From positions 15,927,608 through 15,991,607 of the forward strand of contig NC_088299.1 of NCBI RefSeq assembly GCF_032854445.1: a stretch of DNA of 64,000 nucleotides, written 5' to 3'. The notes under the pieces were generated by a model. It did not search any database. It was given only the letters and a program-made list of their open reading frames with translations, and was not told the origin of the DNA. The position numbers and the translations under genes were made by a program. Position 1 is the first letter of the stretch, and each line of letters begins with the position of its first letter. This document shows positions 1 through 11,738 of the stretch, one piece after another. Source of the stretch: Liolophura sinensis (lineage: Eukaryota; Mollusca; Polyplacophora; Chitonida; Chitonidae).

Positions 1-134
1 GGAGAAATGTCCATAGAGTGGATGATGTCCATCGCAGAAATATCCAAAAGTTGGGGACGGAGGGGATTTACATATACGAAGGAATCTCAGTGCTCATTGA
101 AATCACACGTCATGTACATGTGTAACTATTCAGC

Positions 135-1181
135 TTATGCCGTAAATTGAACTCTTGACCAAGATGACTGAAATAGTTCCTTGACTTCCTTGCGAAACGT
201 TGCTTCAAGACACAAATACACGACAAAATTGCTCACAAAACTGATTTGATGCAATTCGAAAATTACCAAGTTTGCTTTAATATGTCCGAAAGCCATCAAA
301 ATTGCGGGAATGTATACTATAAGCGACACGACTGTCAACGTAAACATAGTAACTGTCACAGAGATCTGCTCCTTTTGGAATTTCACCGACTGCCTCCCTT
401 TTTCGTCGGCTGGACTACCCTCAGGATTGCCAGATGTCGCCGATTCACCAGCATTCGACGAAGCAGACTCCGTGTCACTACTAGACATGTCACCAACGCC
501 CTCTAGTGGAGAAGCCTGAATGAGCTGTTTTGACCTATCTTTCCGGTAAAGTGTCATGGCGAAGATTGTTGCATACGTGAGGGTCAAAACAGCCGCGCCT
601 GTGATAAAAGCACCCAAAGAAAACCAATAAAAATGCACGATGGATTCGAACGAAATGATCTCAGGAGAGAAGCGGCAAAAACCATCGTGAACTCCGTGTA
701 CTATCGTTGGAACAATGGACGCCAATACTGAATACAAGCTAACGATTCCAACAGCGATGAAAGCTCGTCGATGATATGTGGCTTGAGTTTGGCCGACACA
801 CACGCATGCGCATCGATCAAGGGCAATTAATACCAAGAATGGCATGATAAAAAAATACGTTGCATTTCCAATAAAGTGGTAAGATTTACAAGAAAAGTTG
901 GAGGAGGTGCTGAAGCTTAGAGCTTCAAGCGCGATACACAAAGGTAGGAGCATAGAGCAGGCGATAAGGTCTCTGACGGCCATCGATAATATTGCAATGA
1001 TGTATGTGAGACGCTCACCCCGCTTCCCGAATAAGAACAGCACTAAGGAGTTTCCGACCACTCCCGTCAAGCAGAGCACTGCCTGCATTCCGATAGTGAT
1101 GTGCTCCTCAAGACAGCTCTGCAATCCCTTAAGGCCTTCGCCACCTTCCTCTACAAAAGTGTCGTTCTCAAACGATCCCAT
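135..1181 (-). CDS. Class A (rhodopsin-like) G protein-coupled receptor, orphan
   Basis: A 348-residue seven-helix receptor of the plasma membrane. I chose the ATG at 1179-1181 because it has a strong context (TACCATGG), follows a good splice acceptor (TTGCTTTTACAG) by only a few bases, and opens with a glycosylation sequon (N6-D-T8). An in-frame ATG at 1226 would lie upstream of that acceptor. Visible landmarks are G43-N44 in helix 1, D71 in helix 2 (SMAVRDL), C98 before helix 3, and D122-R123-C124 closing helix 3 in place of DRY. A second-loop cysteine sits in DGFCRF. The third intracellular loop is long, Ser/Glu/Gly-rich and acidic. Helix 6 has YIPA rather than CWxP, and helix 7 has SNFVVY where NPxxY is expected. 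The size is normal for the class. The ligand cannot be told; the divergent motifs suggest a lineage-specific orphan. Any upstream exon would be 5' UTR only. Confidence 0.8.
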   Translation of the reverse strand: MGSFENDTFVEEGGEGLKGLQSCLEEHITIGMQAVLCLTGVVGNSLVLFLFGKRGERLTYIIAILSMAVRDLIACSMLLPLCIALEALSFSTSSNFSCKSYHFIGNATYFFIMPFLVLIALDRCACVCVGQTQATYHRRAFIAVGIVSLYSVLASIVPTIVHGVHDGFCRFSPEIISFESIVHFYWFSLGAFITGAAVLTLTYATIFAMTLYRKDRSKQLIQASPLEGVGDMSSSDTESASSNAGESATSGNPEGSPADEKGRQSVKFQKEQISVTVTMFTLTVVSLIVYIPAILMAFGHIKANLVIFELHQISFVSNFVVYLCLEATFRKEVKELFQSSWSRVQFTA

Positions 1182-1317
1182 GGTACCCGGCTGTAAAAGC
1201 AAGCAAATGCGAAGAGGAAAGATCACATGACAATAATGAAGGTTTTAAAGTTAGCCTATATTTATTTCAAACAACTTACTTGGAGAGAACCCTATATTAA
1301 ATGCAGTATTCTACATG

Positions 1318-1330
1318 CAGACCTCTCAAC
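1318..1330 (+). repeat. Left terminal inverted repeat of the hAT element
   Basis: CAGACCTCTCAAC, a perfect inverted match to 5258-5270. Confidence 0.85.
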
Positions 1331-1331
1331 T

Positions 1332-1407
1332 CTCACGCATTTGGCGTGAGACTCACGCATTCGGCTTCAATCTCACGCTCTCACGCAGCTACTTTAAAAT
1401 CTCACGC
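1332..1407 (+). promoter_or_regulatory. Subterminal CTCACGC repeats (probable transposase-binding sites)
   Basis: The heptamer CTCACGC occurs at 1332, 1352, 1372, 1380 and 1401, and once inverted (GCGTGAG) at 1344, all within 90 bp of the left end. Clustered short subterminal repeats are the known binding sites of hAT transposases in other elements; the role here is inferred. The right end shows no comparable cluster. Confidence 0.6.
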
Positions 1408-1654
1408 ATTCTGAAGGTTTAGGGTAAAAAATAAAAAAAACACTGGTAATTGTTGCTTTGCTTAAGATATTCAACTGACCAAAGTACGGGTCGTGTCTTC
1501 AGTCATCCGAGGGGATTTCGCATGTTTATTTTTAACCTCCCCAGAGTTGTCGTTCCTGCTTCACCTAGTGATTGAAAAGGAACGATAACTCTGGATAGAG
1601 ATTGCGACGACAGTTCAGATACACGCAATATCTGGCACCACGTGATCTGTCAAA

Positions 1655-4477
1655 ATGTCGGACACGCGGCACAGTTCAGATTCCGATTCCACCTTGGACG
1701 ACATTCTACCCGTAAAACGGACCAAATATACAGGAGCCGCCACTTACAAAAGCAAATTCAATAGAGAATGGATCAAGAAATATCCATTCATCAGCGCTGT
1801 GGAAGGTGACAGTTCTAAGTTTTACTGCAATATTTGTACTCGAAATTTGTCCTGTTCCCATCAAGGGGAAACTGATGTAAAACGTCACATCAGCAGTGAT
1901 ACCCATCAGCAATTTGTGAAGACGAAGAGCAAACAACCTACAATTTCCAGTATGTTTGCTGGCCAGTCATCTGACCTGAATACCAAGGTGATTTTTAATT
2001 CTAATCTTTTGAAGCTTTATTTTTTCGTTGTTTTTCAATACCTCTGTTATCGATAGGCCATTATCATATTATATATTAACTTGAGCAATCTCATCGAAGG
2101 TATTATCTACCCTTGAAGTACCGGTGCTGTATATTATTATCGTTAGATATCAGTATGAACGTACATTTAGGGGCCTACCGATAAATTACGTTGACTGCCG
2201 AGTGTTGAGAAGGACATTAGTAGGTTTATCTATTATTTGTTTGTTTTTGCGATGTATCTCCCTTATTAAAACCATTATGTAATGATTCTCACACTCACCT
2301 ACTACCCTCGAAAACAAAACAACGCTTTTCATTAAGACCATTCCGTGCCCGAGCGGTTTACCGTGCAACGCACAATGATCGCTGAAGGCGCACACCAATG
2401 AGGTTGTGAGTTCATATTCAGTTCCCGTTGACTTTGTCTCCAGCTTTACGTGCGAATTAAGGTTTGCCAGCAACCTGCAGGAGGCCGCGGGTTCCTGCCG
2501 GGCACAGCCCGGTTTCCTGCCACATTAACGCTGTCATATGAGTGAAATAATCTGGAGCACGGCGTAAAACTCCAATCAATCAAACAATCATTAAAACCAT
2601 GGACATGCTATTATTGTTTTCATATAAGTGCTGTGCTTATTCAAATATCAATGTATTTTTATATTACAGGTGATTCGTGCAGAAGTTAAGATGGCAACGC
2701 TGTTGGCCAATCAAAACATTCCCTTGGCATTCTCAAATCATTTAAGTCCGCTTTTCTCAGATATGTTCCCCGATTCTCAAATTGCGAAGAAGTATGCATC
2801 GGCAGCAACAAAATCAACGTGTATGATAATGGTTCCATCGCACCTTATTTTCTGAGGGAACTTGTTGGTTTCATGAAGAACAACCCTTATCCGCTACTTA
2901 CGGATGGCTCCAATGATGTAGGTTTAGACAAAATGAATCCCGTAACAGTGCGGATTTTTGATGTGAGCTGCGGCAGAGTGGAAAGCCGATTTTTGGACAT
3001 GTGTGCCACTAAAGGAAGAGATTCAGCGACCGCTCAAGCGATATTCAATAAAATCGACCAGGTTCTAAACTCAAATGGAATCCCGTGGATCAACTGTGTT
3101 GGCTTTGGTGTCGACAACACCAGTGTTAATCTTGGGGTTAGGAATTCTATATTTACAAGGGTAGAACAACAAAACGCTGATTGTTATTTCATGGGGTGCC
3201 CATGTCATCTTGTGCACAATGTGGCTTGTAGGGCATCTAGTTCATTTTCTGACTTTTCTGGTTTTGACGTTGAGGATATGTGCATTGATGTCTTTTATTA
3301 TTTTGACAAAAGTACAAAAAGAAAGTCAATGCTTGTTGAGTTTGCAGACTTCTGTGATGTCAAGTATCGTCAAGTGATAAAACATGTTAATACACGTTGG
3401 CTAAGTCTGGAAATAGCTGTGAAGAGAATTCTTCAAATGTACCCCGCCCTGAAGAGCTACTTCCTCTCAAACAGTGAGAGTATTCCTCGTTTCAAACGAT
3501 TGAAAGATCTGTTCAATGATCCAATGACAGAAATCTATTTACTGTTCTACAACGCTGTCCTGCCAACGTTCACAGCCGTGAATAGGTTCCTTCAAAGAGA
3601 AGACCCTTGTATTTACGCAATCTACCACCAGCTCCGCAGATTTCTGATGAAGTTGATTGGGAAGTTCATCACCATTCAGCATATGAAAGCTGCCGGGATT
3701 GATCTGATGAGTGTCAACTATTCTGAGACAATGAATCAACTGAAGGATGATCAGCTCTTCATTGGTTTTGTGACAAAACAGAAAGTTCAGAAGTTGTTGA
3801 ATGATGGTGACGTATCACCAAGGGAAGTTACTGAGTTCTATTCGGCAGTGCGTCAATTCTACATGAAAGCTACAAAAGAATGTCTTGCAAAACTTCCACT
3901 AAATGACGACCTGCTTCTGCACGCCCAGTTCGTTGATTTCTTCAGGAAAGATGAGAGTGGATTTGATGATATTGAATTCTTCGTTAAAAAATTTCCACAC
4001 CATTTCCCCTCAACAACGAATGAGATCGAGAAGCTCCAAGAAGAGTTTGTGGAATATCAAATGCTGGAAAAAAGTCACATTCCAGGACAAATCTGGGACA
4101 GCGCCCGCGTCAAACCTACTGAAGATGATAATGACCAGGAACTGGACGAGACTTCGTCTTATTTCCGGATGGATGTCATTTGGGGTCATCTTTCCTCTCT
4201 TAAATTAGTAGACGGCAGCTCTAGGTTTGGAAGGTTGAGTAAAGTGGCTAAATTGATACTTATCCTACCACATTCCAACGCTAGCGAGGAGAGGGTATTT
4301 TCAATGGTGAGAAAGAACAAAACCGCTTTTCGAGGATCGCTGGGAGTAGAGGGCACGCTGTCCTCTTTGATGACCATCAAACTAGCGAACTGTCACCAAT
4401 TTGAACCACCAAGTGAAGTCTTAACCAGCGCCAAGAAGGCCACTCGTGAATACAATTTGTTACACAAGAAAAAATAA
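1655..4477 (+). pseudogene. hAT transposase with BED-type zinc finger, two exons, one frameshift
   Basis: Exon 1 (1655-1987) gives a Ser/Asp-rich N-terminus and a BED-like finger: C58 and C61 in FYCNIC, H78 and H84 in KRHISSDTH. Exon 2 (2670-4477) carries the transposase core. The region around LLTDGSND and FGVDNTSVN holds likely catalytic aspartates, and the end (PHSNASEERVFSMVRKN) is the classic hAT dimerisation motif. The intron has GTGATT/TTACAG borders in phase 0. The first frame of exon 2 stops at 2853-2855, but homologous coding continues one frame over from about 2830. The break maps to 2820-2830 and fits loss of one base. The downstream 540 codons are otherwise open, so the inactivation looks recent, or it is an assembly error. 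An AATAAA follows at 4489-4494. The product would bind the element's ends and cut and paste it in the nucleus. Confidence 0.8.
2342..2595 (+). mobile_element. SINE (family A relative) inside the transposase intron
   Basis: A tRNA-like 5' part (GAGTTCATATTCAG region near 2410) is followed by a body with GCACAGCCCGGTTTCCTGCC and the tail GCACGGCGTAAAACTCCAAT ending in CAATCA repeats. The head differs from the other copies, so it may be a distinct subfamily. It is nested in the hAT intron. Confidence 0.7.
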
Positions 4478-5257
4478 TCTTTTCAAATAATAAAAGAGCA
4501 CTCACGAGTCACATTCTTGTAACCACTGGCAGTGTAATTGTTTTACCACTAGACCTACCTCCGATCGATGATTCATCGGGCGTTGCCACCTGATTATAAA
4601 TCTGTGTGCCACGTCACCTTATAAGGTTATAAACAGTCACAATGCCGTCTAGCTAGTGTAAATTGTTGCAGACTACTGGCTAATTAAAAAGTGACTAATC
4701 TGATTATATTTTCATAAATATTTTATGAAGCCACTTCACGGTATTTAGATCACGTCTTGCATTGTACATTATCTTCGGTTTGTTGTGTGTTTGGATTGTT
4801 TCCACAATTTGAATAATTTCAGGGAAATACAGTTTCCAATCTGACAAATGGTGTTGGTTATTAGTATTGATTTTCCCCACAAAATCTGTATAGATTTGCA
4901 TCAAAGCGCCTAAAACGAGATCCAAAACGAAGTAGAATACGGAAAGTTTCCTAACAATTCCACATTGGAATAGGGCCTACAGTAAGCTCACTCTTGGACT
5001 TCCAGTTTATTGTCTTAAGGAGAGAATAATATCAAAAGCAGTCCATATTTGCTGATAAATATGATGGTTATTCTTATGTAAAAATAGAAGATATTGTAAA
5101 AACCGTAAGTTAACATTGTCTAATGATTTGCAGTTTTATTCTCCGGAAATGAGCTAGAATGCATCTCGGGCAATCTAGAACCCCAGAGCTTCCAGGGGCC
5201 GCCTAGGCCTAATTGGCTGGGATAGTAACCCAATCTCACTCCTTGGGAACATTTTAG

Positions 5258-5270
5258 GTTGAGAGGTCTG
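5258..5270 (-). repeat. Right terminal inverted repeat of the hAT element
   Basis: GTTGAGAGGTCTG on the plus strand, the reverse complement of the left end; TACATG follows directly. Confidence 0.85.
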
Positions 5271-5276
5271 TACATG

Positions 5277-5534
5277 CGTGGTATGGACATTAATAATAAA
5301 ATACATCATTACACATTCACAGAACGGATCAAAGATGCACTTGAGACAAACAAACATACACTTTATAGGCAGTTATGCCAATGTTATAATACTAATGATT
5401 TGGAGTCCATTTCTAATTTTTTTTATGTGTACTGTTTTAAGATTTCGACTATTGCCCATCCCACCTCAAGTCCCATGTGTCAAGGAGGTTCACGTAACAT
5501 GAAATGTGTCAACTTGGGTGTGATTGCCAAGGAT
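5277..5534. other. Short unique stretch
   Basis: AT-rich sequence between the hAT element and the 42-bp array. I see no gene, RNA or repeat here. The open frames have no recognisable domain. Confidence 0.5.
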
Positions 5535-8500
5535 CAATATAATAGTAGCCAGTACAGCAGAATCCTTACCGAGCTATATACCAACGGTACAGGGGTACAG
5601 CTAGCTCCAACTTGGTCGTGCCACTAGCTTCTAAGGGAAGCATTCTGATGTACCGTACTAGCTGCAGTAACATGTTGGCTGCGAAAAATTCTGCTGTACT
5701 GGCTATAGCGTATGTTGTTTAGGGAAGGATTCCGCTGTACTGGCTACAGTGACATGCTGAAGGGGGATGGAATCTGCTGTACAGGCTCCAGTAACATGTT
5801 GGCTGAGGAAGCATTCGGATATACTGTCTACAGTAACATATTGGTTGGGGAAGGACTCTGCTGTGCTGGCTACAGTTACATCACAGCTTGGGAAGTATTC
5901 TGCTGTACTGTCTACAGTAACATCATAGCTGGGGAAGTATTCTGCTGTACTGGCTACAGTTACATCATAGTTTGGGAAGTATTCTGCTGTACTGGCATCA
6001 GTAACATCATAGCTAGGGAGGATTCTGCTCTACTGCCTACAGTAACATCATAGCTGGGGAAGTATTCTGCTGTACTGGCTACAGTTACATCACAGCTTGG
6101 GAAGTATTCTGCTGTACTGGCTCCAGTAACATCATAGCTAGGGAGGATTCTGCTCTACTGCCTACAGTAACATCATAGCTGGGGAAGTATTCTGCTGTAC
6201 TGTCTGCAGTAACATATTGGTTGGGGAAGTATTTTTATGTACAGGCTACAATAACATCATAGCTGGGGAAGTATTCTGCTGTACGGTCTACAGTAACATA
6301 TTGCTTGGGGAAGGATACTGCTGTACTGGCTCCAGTAACACGTTGGCTGAGGAAGGATACTGCTGTACTGGCTGCAGTAACATGTTGGCTGAGGAAGCAT
6401 TGGGATATTCTGTCTACAGTAACATCATAGCTGGGGGAGGATTCTGCTGTACTGGCTACAGTAACATGTTGGCTGGGGAAGGATTTTACTCTACTGGCTA
6501 CAGTAACACCATAGTTTGGTAAGTATTCTGCTGTACTGTCTACCTTAACATCATAGCTGGGGAAGGATTCTGCTGTACTGGCTACAGTAACATGTTGGCT
6601 GGGGAAGGATTTTACTCTACTGGCTACAGTAACACCATAGTTTGGTAAGTGTTCTGCTGTACTGTCTACCTTAACATCATAGCTGGGGAAGGATTCTGCT
6701 GTACTGGCTACAGTAACATGTTGGCTGGGGAAGGATTTTACTCTACTGGCTACAGTAACACCATAGTTTAGTAAGTATTCTGCTGTACTGTCTACCTTAA
6801 CATCATAGCTGGGGAAGGATTCTGCTGTACTAGCTACAGTAACATGTTGGCTGGGGAAGGAATTTACTGTACTGTCTACAGTAACATCATAACTGGAGGA
6901 GGATTTTGCTGTACTGGCTACAGTAACATCATAGCTGGAGAAGGAATTTACTGTACAGGCTACAGTAACATCATAGCTGGGGAAGTATTCTGCTGTACTG
7001 GCTACAGTTAATTCATAGCTGGGGAAGTATTCTGTTGTACTGTCTACAGTAACATCATAGCTGGGGAAGGATTCTGCTATACTGGCTACAGTAATATTAT
7101 AGCTAGGGAAGTATTCTGCTGTACTGGCTGTAGTAACATTATAGCTGGGGAAATATTCTGTTGTACGGGCTACAGTTACATCATAGCTGGGGAAGTATTC
7201 TGCTGTACTGTCTACAGTAACATATTGGTTGGGGAAGTATTTTTCTGTACAGGCTACAGTAACACCATAGCTGGGGAAGTATTCTGCTATACTGTCTACA
7301 GTAACATATTGCTTGGGGAAGGATACTGCTGTACTGGCTACAGTAACACGTTGGCTGAGGAAGGATACTGCTGTACTGGCTGCAGTAACATGTTGGCTGA
7401 GGAAGCATTGGGATATTCTGTCTACAGTAACATCATAGCTGGGGAAGGATTCTGCTGTACTGGCTACAGTAACATGTTGGCTGGGGAAGGATTTTACTCT
7501 ACTGGCTACAGTAACACCATAGTTTGGTAAGTATTCTGCTGTACTGTCTACCTTAACATCATAGCTGGGGAAGGATTCTGCTGTACTGGCTACAGTAACA
7601 TGTTGGCTGGGGAAGGATTTTACTCTACTGGCTACAGTAACACCATAGTTTGGTAAGTATTCTGCTGTACTGTCTACCTTAACATCATAGCTGGGGAAGG
7701 ATTGTGCTGTACTGTCTACAGTAACATATTGGTTGGGGAAGTATTTTTCTGTACAGGCTACAGTAACATCATAGCTGGGAAAGTATCCTGCTGTACGGTC
7801 TACAGTAACATATTGCTTGGGGAAGGATACTGCTGTACTGGCTCCAGTAACACGTTGGCTGAGGAAGGATACTGCTGTACTGGCTGCAGTAACATGTTGG
7901 CTGAGGAAGCATTGGGATATTCTGTCTACTGTAACGTCATAGCTGGGGAAGGATTCTGCTGTACTGGCTACAGTAACATGTTGGCTGGGGAAGGATTTTA
8001 CTCTACTGGCTACAGTAACACCATAGTTTGGTAAGTGTTCTGCTGTACTGTCTACCTTAACATCATAACTGGGGAAGGATTCTGCTGTACTGGCTACAGT
8101 AACATGTTGGCTGGGGAAGGATTTTACTCTACTGGCTACAGTAACACCATAGTTTGGTAAGTGTTCTGCTGTACTGTCTACCTTAACATCATAACAGGGG
8201 AAGGATTCTGCTGTACTGGCTACAGTAACATGTTGACTGGGGAAGGAATTTACTGTACTGTCTACATTAACATCATAACTGGGGGAGGATTCAGCTGTAC
8301 TGGCTACAGTAACATCATAGCTGGAGAAGGACTCTGCCTTACTGGCTACAGTAACATCATAGTTGGGGAGGATTCTGCTGTACTGGATACAGTAACATCA
8401 TAGCTGGGGAAGTATTCTGTTGTACTGGCTACAGTAACATCATAGCTTGGGAAGTATTCTGCTTTACTGGATACAGTAACATCATAGCTGGGGAAGTATT

Positions 8501-8955
8501 CTGCTGCACTGGCTACAGTAACATCATAACTTGGGAAGTATTCTGCTTTACTGGATACAGTAACATCATAGCTGGGGAAGTATTCTGCTGTACTGGTTAT
8601 AGTAACATCATAGCTGGGAAAGTATTCTGTTGTACTGGCTACAGTAACATCATAGCTGGGGAAGTATTCTGCTGTACTGGCTACAGTAACATCATAGCTG
8701 GGGAAGTATTCTGTTGTACTGGCTACACTAACATCATAGCTGGGGAAGTATTCTGCTGTACTGGTTATAGTAACATCATAGCTGGGAAAGTATTCTGTTG
8801 TACTGTCTACAGTAACATCATAGCTTGGGAAGTATTCTGCTGTACTGGCTACAGTAACATCATAGCTGGGGAAGTATTCTGCTGTACTGGTTATAGTAAC
8901 ATCATAGCTGGGGGAGTATTCTGCTGTAATGGCTATAGTAAAATCATTGCTGGGC
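5535..8955 (+). repeat. 42-bp tandem array, about 79 units, with higher-order structure and an inverted unit at its left edge
   Basis: The unit reads roughly GGCTACAGTAACATCATAGC then TGGGGAAGTATTCTGCTGTACT. Variants are grouped: one recognisable run starts at 6217, 7225 and 7729, spaced 1008 and 504 bp (24 and 12 units), and a 126-bp (3-unit) block repeats at 6500-6840, 7510-7690 and 8000-8170. At 5537-5580 one unit lies in the opposite orientation (TAGCCAGTACAGCAGAATCC). Because 42 is a multiple of three, several frames stay open for 80-110 codons. These have no protein character beyond the repeat. Confidence 0.9.
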
Positions 8956-9015
8956 CAACCCTTCGAGCTGTGCTGAATAACCTGGGAATTATATCAAAAC
9001 GGTGTCCTTTTTGAC

Positions 9016-9147
9016 ATGGATTCTAACTACACAGAAGCCAATATATTGCTGTATCAATTTGAATCCATAGTTGAGGATGTTGAAGTTCCGATATATGACA
9101 CTGGCGTCTCTGGACAGACTTCAGATTCCGAGTTTTCAAACGTTTAA
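9016..9147 (+). CDS. Small open frame or terminal exon of unknown identity
   Basis: A 43-codon frame from ATG to TAA, rich in acidic and polar residues (starting MDSNYTEANILLYQFES). Its composition looks more protein-like than the surrounding sequence. It lies just after the 42-bp array. I do not recognise it; it could be a transposon remnant or chance. Confidence 0.2.
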   Translation: MDSNYTEANILLYQFESIVEDVEVPIYDTGVSGQTSDSEFSNV

Positions 9148-9712
9148 TTTGATCTTTGTCTCGACTGGTAAGCCAATAGCTTTATTCTGTGTTACATTGT
9201 ACATTTCGTGTGTTTATTTTAAGATTTAACATTTATTTACTATTATTTCCCTCTGTCCGCTTCACAATAAATATCATTCCTAACGGGGGGGGGGGGTCTA
9301 AATTCATACCTATCTACCGGTACATGTTATTGTACATGTTATAACAGAGTCGTGTACAATATAAATACATACATGTAGTTTGTGGACGTCGGCGTTATAT
9401 GTAAGCAAATGCGAATGTACAGAGATGCTTTGACGACCCGTTTTTGCAAACGTATGCAGAGCAGCAAGACATTTCATGGAGAAATTCGATGTACTTGTTG
9501 TCACTCTTGTAGCTTTTTTTAAACACTGAACTAAATGGCCAAGGTCTGACATCTTGTAAAGGTTGGACTTGTATGATGTTTAAAGACCATATTTGTGAAT
9601 ACGTTTTCACGCTCTTTAACTTGACTTGGCACAGCTTTTATGTTTTCATCTCCCTTAAGTAAATTCAAGGACAATTTCTTACATCGTACACTGATAATAT
9701 AATTAAAACAAA

Positions 9713-9924
9713 TTCATTTATCTATTTATTTGATTGGTATTTTTCGCCGCACTCAAGACCAGCATTATGGTGAGAGGAAACCGGGCAGAGCCCGGGAGAA
9801 ACCCACGACCATCTGCAGGTTTGTTGACAGACCTTCCCACTTAGTCGAAGTCACAACGACCGCATTGGTGAGATGCTCCTGAGTCATTACGCTGCGCTAG
9901 CGCGCTAACCAACTGAGCTAAAAC
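9713..9924 (-). mobile_element. SINE family A, minus orientation
   Basis: On the plus strand it reads tail first: TATTTATTTGATTGG, CGCCGCACTCAAG, AAACCGGGCAGAGCCC, then the tRNA-like head ending CGCTAACCAACTGAGCT (a box A complement). Confidence 0.85.
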
Positions 9925-11536
9925 AAATTATAAAATCGTGAAATATCCATGCTGTACACACATCGTTTCATAGACTCAGCCCATATCTTTCCTTCGACAA
10001 AAGCAAAGGCGATCTTTATGTCAATAGAACGATAATATTTAGACAATTTCGTATGAATTCCTATTGTTTCAAAGTTTTATGGATTATCACGCAAGCCCTT
10101 TCACCTGATTTACATTAACGTATTGAACTTGTCCACTGTGCGGGTGCATGGGCTTGAAATAAATAAATAAACTAAAAAAATACCTTTGCGTTCCGTCTTT
10201 ACCGCTGTTTAAGTCTGGTAAGCCCAAATCCAGTTTGGAACCTGGTGAGCTGCTGAGTCGTTAATGGAATGCTTACAACAATTCCGTAAACGACGCTTTA
10301 ATTGAGTGATTCAGCAGATGTTTTCCTGCTTTCCAGTGCAAATATTAGCCGGGACAATATCCATCAACGTCGTTGAATTAAAAACGTGGATTGTTTGCAC
10401 TGTTAATCAGGTGTTATGGGGCGAAGACTCCTCTTCTTCGTTTGATTTAAGAAAACTGAGTAAATACTTGTTCGTTGACATTGAAGAATACGGCTACACC
10501 AAGTAAAGACACTGTGCACTAGAGTATATATGTAGGACTTAAAACTGCGATGCTCGGGACTTAATTTCGCCACGCACGCGTAACATTACCCCAACTGGGT
10601 GACCTGATTATATACAGCGACAAAAACGTACATGGCAAGTTCAAGCCCTTTCAACTTAGCGTTCCAAAAATCTTCGGGTCAAGGTCACGTTTTCGTATTC
10701 TGTGAGGCCGTGAGCCCCCTACCGTTATCCGAACAGGACTCATAGTCGCCTTACCACTCGCCTGTCTGTCCGTCACCAAGGGTAGAGTTTTCCGGACTTC
10801 GTTTCGTGACTGTCCGTCGTAATGAATGGAGACTTAGTAGGCTACATGGTTTCACCACAATCAATTATGGATTAAAATTGAGTTCCGGCCATTTGTGACA
10901 GTTTTTATGATTGTACTTGTCATGGTTCCAGGATTACGAAGCCGTCTTACACATAAATTAGACTTAGTATTTATTAACTTTGTGACTTACGATAATGACT
11001 TTTAGTTTAATATTATAGGAGTAGTCTTAGACATGACATAAAAAAATGTTAGCGGTTTCAAACATTTCTAGGAATAATGCAACAAGGTAAACCTTCGTCA
11101 TACAAACGGTAGCAAAGTCAGACAAAAAACAAAATGAAAACACACCCCACACATAAAAACAAAGAAACCAAAAAAAATCTTTACGGAGACGTAAAAGTTA
11201 TAAGATGAAAGAGATCATTTTTGGAGAGAAGAAATCAAAAGAAAAAATCTATTTCTTTAACACCCGACTTATATGCAAGGGCTATTTGCCATCCAGTAGC
11301 CAACACATGAGGACTCTTAATCTTGGAACTTTGAAAATCGAGAATAAAAAAACCTCCCTTTTTAAATTTTTTTTTATATTCCGAAATTTTCTTTTCTGTC
11401 AAATGGCACATTACGCCTCGTACACCTCAGAGCCATGGCGGCAAAAAGTGGCGTATGAGTGACTTTATACATGAAGCTTGTAGAACAATGGGTCATCGAC
11501 CAACCTATAGAGTCTGGGATTAAAAGTCTATCTTAA

Positions 11537-11738
11537 CCCCCTGTGAGTTCAAGTCCAGCTCATGCTGGCTTCCTCTCCGGCAGTTAAGGTCTCCGTGGGA
11601 AGGTCCGTTAGGAACCTGCGGATGGCCGTGTGTTCCCCTCTGTGCGGTTTCCTCCCACCATAATGCTGGCCTCCGTCGTATAAGTGAAATATTCTTGAGT
11701 ACGACGTTAAGCATCAATCAAATAAATAAATAAATAAT
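11537..11738 (+). mobile_element. SINE family A, plus orientation, 5'-truncated
   Basis: Starts near the box B-like GTGAGTTCAAGTCC, continues through CATGCTGGCTTCCTCTCCGG and ends TTGAGTACGACGTTAAGCAT plus AATAAATAAATAA. Confidence 0.85.

Larger units (their letters stand above)
1312..5276 (+). mobile_element. Complete hAT DNA transposon with 6-bp target-site duplication
   Basis: The element runs 1318-5270 (3,953 bp). It starts CAGACCTCTCAAC and ends with the exact reverse complement GTTGAGAGGTCTG, giving 13-bp perfect inverted ends. TACATG directly precedes it (1312-1317) and directly follows it (5271-5276), so the target duplication is 6 bp, not the usual 8 bp of hAT. Some hAT subfamilies are known to make 5- or 6-bp duplications. 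Inside are subterminal CTCACGC repeats, a BED-finger exon, an intron holding a SINE, and a transposase exon with a C-terminal hAT dimerisation region. The transposase frame is broken once, so this copy is probably no longer autonomous. Confidence 0.85.

Noticed and set aside
5535-8955. CRISPR-like array or repeat protein
   Set aside because: Units are contiguous with no unique spacers, the context is eukaryotic, and frames break at unit variants.
10306-10506. Possible terminal exon (acceptor TTTCCAG, 54 open codons, TAA)
   Set aside because: The residues look protein-like but I recognise no family and find no partner exon nearby; left unannotated.
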